Position numbers and translations under genes: made by a program. The notes under the pieces were generated by a model, which saw nothing but the letters and a program-made list of their open reading frames with translations, was not told the origin of the DNA and ran no database searches. 64,000 nucleotides of DNA from JAPOUP01 sp965199865 (GTDB lineage: Bacteria; Pseudomonadota; Alphaproteobacteria; Rhodobacterales; Rhodobacteraceae). Position 1 is the stretch's first letter, and every line of letters begins with the position of its first letter. The stretch spans positions 1 to 64,000 of the forward strand of contig CBDATU010000014.1 in the NCBI GenBank assembly GCA_965199865.1, given 5' to 3'. Positions 62,362-64,000 of the stretch are shown piece by piece.

Positions 62362-62618
62362 GGGCGGTTTCCTGGATTGGAGAATGCTGGAACGAAACTA
62401 GATCAGGACACCTGCCCATGGAAACGGGAAATTTCCCTGTTCGGGCTCATGGAGCAGGGCTGGAGTTTCATGATTCCAGAACGGGCTGGTCAGTATGCGA
62501 GTAAACGGAGCCGGGACGCCATTGGTGGTGGCGAAGGGTGGACTTGAACTGCCAACGAATTCGTCTAAGAGTTTGAATCATAAGTCACTGATATGATTAA
62601 ACTATTGTTTTTCATGGG
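62362..62618. other. Intergenic stretch with a weak tRNA 3-prime-end resemblance
   Basis: Between the aminopeptidase start and the IS element. On the minus strand 62521-62556 reads like the T-arm and acceptor end of a tRNA (loop TTCAAGT, then CCACCCTTCGCCACCA), but only 3 of 5 T-stem pairs form and the rest of a cloverleaf is absent. It may be a relic of a tRNA or an attachment-site fragment, or chance. Confidence 0.25.
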
Positions 62619-63546
62619 GTTGGCCCCCTCGCCACCCGCCTGAGCAGGAACCGGCAGGCGGCCAGCGTTCGGCATCACGCTCGAACCAGTGGCGCGTGAT
62701 GCCTCACCCCGGAGGCCAGAGAGTTCTCGCAGAGGCGCTCGTAGTCCTTCGAAAGACGGCGGCACCGGCCCATCCAGGCGAAGGTCCGCTCCACGACCCA
62801 GCGGCGGTAGAGAACCGTGAACCCTTTGACATCCTTCGGCTTTTCGATGATCTCGATCACGTTCCGCAACCCCATCCCCTTAAGCCGTTTCCGCAGTTTC
62901 GGTCCCGCGTAGCCGCCGTCGGCGAACAGCTTACACACGGTCGGTGCCGTCTCCAGCAGCTTCGCGATCAGGTCCGGGGCACCGTCCCGGTCCTGGATGT
63001 CGGCGGTGTGCACCGCCATGACGATCGGCGTGCCGCCGGCGTCCACGATCTGGTGGCGCTTCCGCCCTTTCACCTTCTTTCCGGCGTCGTAGCCGGAGGG
63101 ACCGCCGCTCTCCGTCGTTTTTACCGACTGGCTGTCGATCGAGGCGATGGTCGGCTCCGGCGAGCGTCCCGCACACTGCCGCGCGAGGTCCCGCAGGCGG
63201 TGCAGGACGCGCTCCAGGAGACCGCTGCGCCGCCACCCGTAGAAATGGTTCTGGACCGTGGAAAACGGTGGATATTCAGGGGGTAACGCACGCCACTGGC
63301 ACCCGGTGGCCAGGATGTACTGGACCCCGTCGAACACCGACCGCATGTCGACCTCGCGAGGACGCCCCATCTTTCCCTGCTTCGGCAGCATCGGCTCGAT
63401 GATGCTCCATTCGGCGTCGGTCAGATTGCTTTGACGGTGGTCGTCCGACCGCCTATAAAGTTTCTGGGTGGTCTCGTTCCAGGGCATGGCTCTCTCCGGA
63501 TTTGGGTGGAAAACTAATCCGGATTACCATATCCTGCGGGGCCACT
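62619..63546 (-). mobile_element. IS5-family insertion sequence
   Basis: A compact element of about 0.93 kb holding one transposase gene. Likely ends share TGGCCCC: TTGGCCCCC near 62620 and, inverted, GTGGCCCC near 63546. The inverted repeats are short and imperfect as I see them, and I could not define a target duplication with certainty, so the ends are estimates. The element separates the aminopeptidase promoter region from the carbonic anhydrase gene. Confidence 0.6.
62675..63487 (-). CDS. IS5 family transposase
   Basis: A 270-residue DDE transposase. The N-terminal part has NLTDAEWSIIEPMLPKQGKM and GRPREVDMRSVFDGVQYILA. The catalytic triad is seen in IDSQSVKTTE (first Asp), LFADGGYAGPKL (second Asp) and RRWVVERTFAWMGRCRRLSK (Glu). 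It appears intact through the active site. The last residues, after CENSLAS, do not follow the usual family end, so a late frameshift is possible. It probably catalyses cut-and-paste movement of its own element. The base composition is more GC-biased than that of neighbouring genes, suggesting recent arrival. Confidence 0.92.
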   Translation of the reverse strand: MPWNETTQKLYRRSDDHRQSNLTDAEWSIIEPMLPKQGKMGRPREVDMRSVFDGVQYILATGCQWRALPPEYPPFSTVQNHFYGWRRSGLLERVLHRLRDLARQCAGRSPEPTIASIDSQSVKTTESGGPSGYDAGKKVKGRKRHQIVDAGGTPIVMAVHTADIQDRDGAPDLIAKLLETAPTVCKLFADGGYAGPKLRKRLKGMGLRNVIEIIEKPKDVKGFTVLYRRWVVERTFAWMGRCRRLSKDYERLCENSLASGVRHHAPLVRA

Positions 63547-63598
63547 CAACTTATGGATCCAACTCTAAGTCTGGATCTGAGCTGGTGAAGGACCAAAA

Positions 63599-64000
63599 AT
63601 GGTATATGCACGGCCTCTGCCTTCCTACCTTGTCAAGCGATACCGGGGCTGGAAGGCAACGGATTATAAAAGCAATCAGGCATGGTATAGGCATCTCGCG
63701 GAGGAAGGTCAGCATCCCCGGGCCATGGTTGTTTCGTGCTGCGACAGCCGCGTACATGTAACGGCGATCTTCGGCGCGGATCAGGGTGAACTTTTCATTC
63801 ACCGCAACATCGCCAATTTTGTGCCTCCTTACGATCCCAATGGCGCCCATCAGGGAACCTCAGCGGCCGTCGAATATGCTGTGACCGCCCTGCGCGTCGC
63901 CCATATCCTGGTCGTTGGCCACTCCAGCTGTGGCGGGGTGCGAGGGTGCCATGACATGTGCCGTGGAAACGCGCCGGAACTGGAGGAAAGATCCAGTCTG
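63599..64000 (+). CDS. Beta-carbonic anhydrase (partial, runs off the window)
   Basis: The first 134 codons of a beta-class carbonic anhydrase, open to the window end. The zinc site is complete: Cys47 with Asp49 and Arg51 in SCCDSRV, then His108 and Cys111 in GHSSCGGV. LFIHRNIANFVPPYDP and GTSAAVEYAV are also typical. It interconverts CO2 and bicarbonate in the cytoplasm. The ATG at 63599 has a GAAGGA ribosome-binding site. The IS element ends only about 50 bases upstream, so the natural promoter is probably displaced and expression may be altered or driven from the element. Confidence 0.93.
   Translation, partial: MVYARPLPSYLVKRYRGWKATDYKSNQAWYRHLAEEGQHPRAMVVSCCDSRVHVTAIFGADQGELFIHRNIANFVPPYDPNGAHQGTSAAVEYAVTALRVAHILVVGHSSCGGVRGCHDMCRGNAPELEERSSL

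Overview
The window looks like a GC-rich alphaproteobacterium close to the Rhodobacterales. This rests on gene content and order: an atpHAGDC operon without the Fo genes, Hsp20 next to DUF1150, the order DUF3576-leuS-lptE-holA, purE-purK preceded by a DUF465 (ydcH-like) remnant, DUF2125 and DUF2794 proteins, the NlpC/P60-leucyl aminopeptidase pair, and a TolQ/OmpA-like pair. The taxonomy is an inference from synteny and protein family, not a database result.

Layout. 1-8.9 kb: an accessory block with a metallo-beta-lactamase alkylsulfatase-like hydrolase and a cytochrome P450 on the + strand, facing a sulfatase, a fused TRAP permease and a TAXI solute-binding protein on the - strand. Both outer promoters carry the same palindrome (TTTGGGATCCC-like), so the block is probably one regulon for uptake and breakdown of a sulfated or hydrophobic compound. 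9.0-9.8 kb holds a wrecked transposase. 10-36 kb is mostly housekeeping: F1 ATP synthase, a methyltransferase divergent from glyoxalase II, clpA, a MotB/OmpA-like protein with 13 tandem 168-bp repeats and its MotA/TolQ-like partner, ChaC, DUF2125, DUF1150-Hsp20, purE-purK, a Nudix hydrolase, and DUF3576-leuS-lptE-holA. 36.4-38.9 kb holds a frameshifted formylglycine-generating enzyme gene convergent with a sulfatase gene that has an in-frame stop. 39.9-59.2 kb is a large catabolic locus: a HutC-type GntR regulator, aldehyde dehydrogenase, an open but probably dead enolase-superfamily gene, a ThDP-dependent E1 alpha/beta pair with a free-standing lipoyl domain, a NitT/TauT-type ABC importer, a split transketolase, two SDRs, the ABC binding protein, an enoyl-CoA hydratase, an ADP-forming acyl-CoA ligase, a shikimate-dehydrogenase-like protein and a GMC oxidoreductase. 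59.7-64 kb: DUF2794, NlpC/P60, leucyl aminopeptidase, an IS5-family element, and the first part of a beta-carbonic anhydrase gene cut by the window end.

Two themes recur. First, many genes are eroded: a transposase, ydcH, FGE, a sulfatase and an enolase-superfamily gene, plus several 0.3-1.1 kb stretches with no recognisable gene. In the two clearest cases a stop codon (TAG, TAA) stands where glutamine is expected. TAG, TAA and TGA all end intact genes here, so this is mutation, not recoding. Such erosion suits a lineage with relaxed selection, for example a host-associated one (inference). Second, the 40-59 kb locus assembles ThDP chemistry (E1 plus lipoyl carrier without an E2 acyltransferase or E3, and a split transketolase) with a dedicated importer and acyl-CoA enzymes. 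I cannot assign it to a named pathway, and it is the best candidate for undescribed biology in the window.
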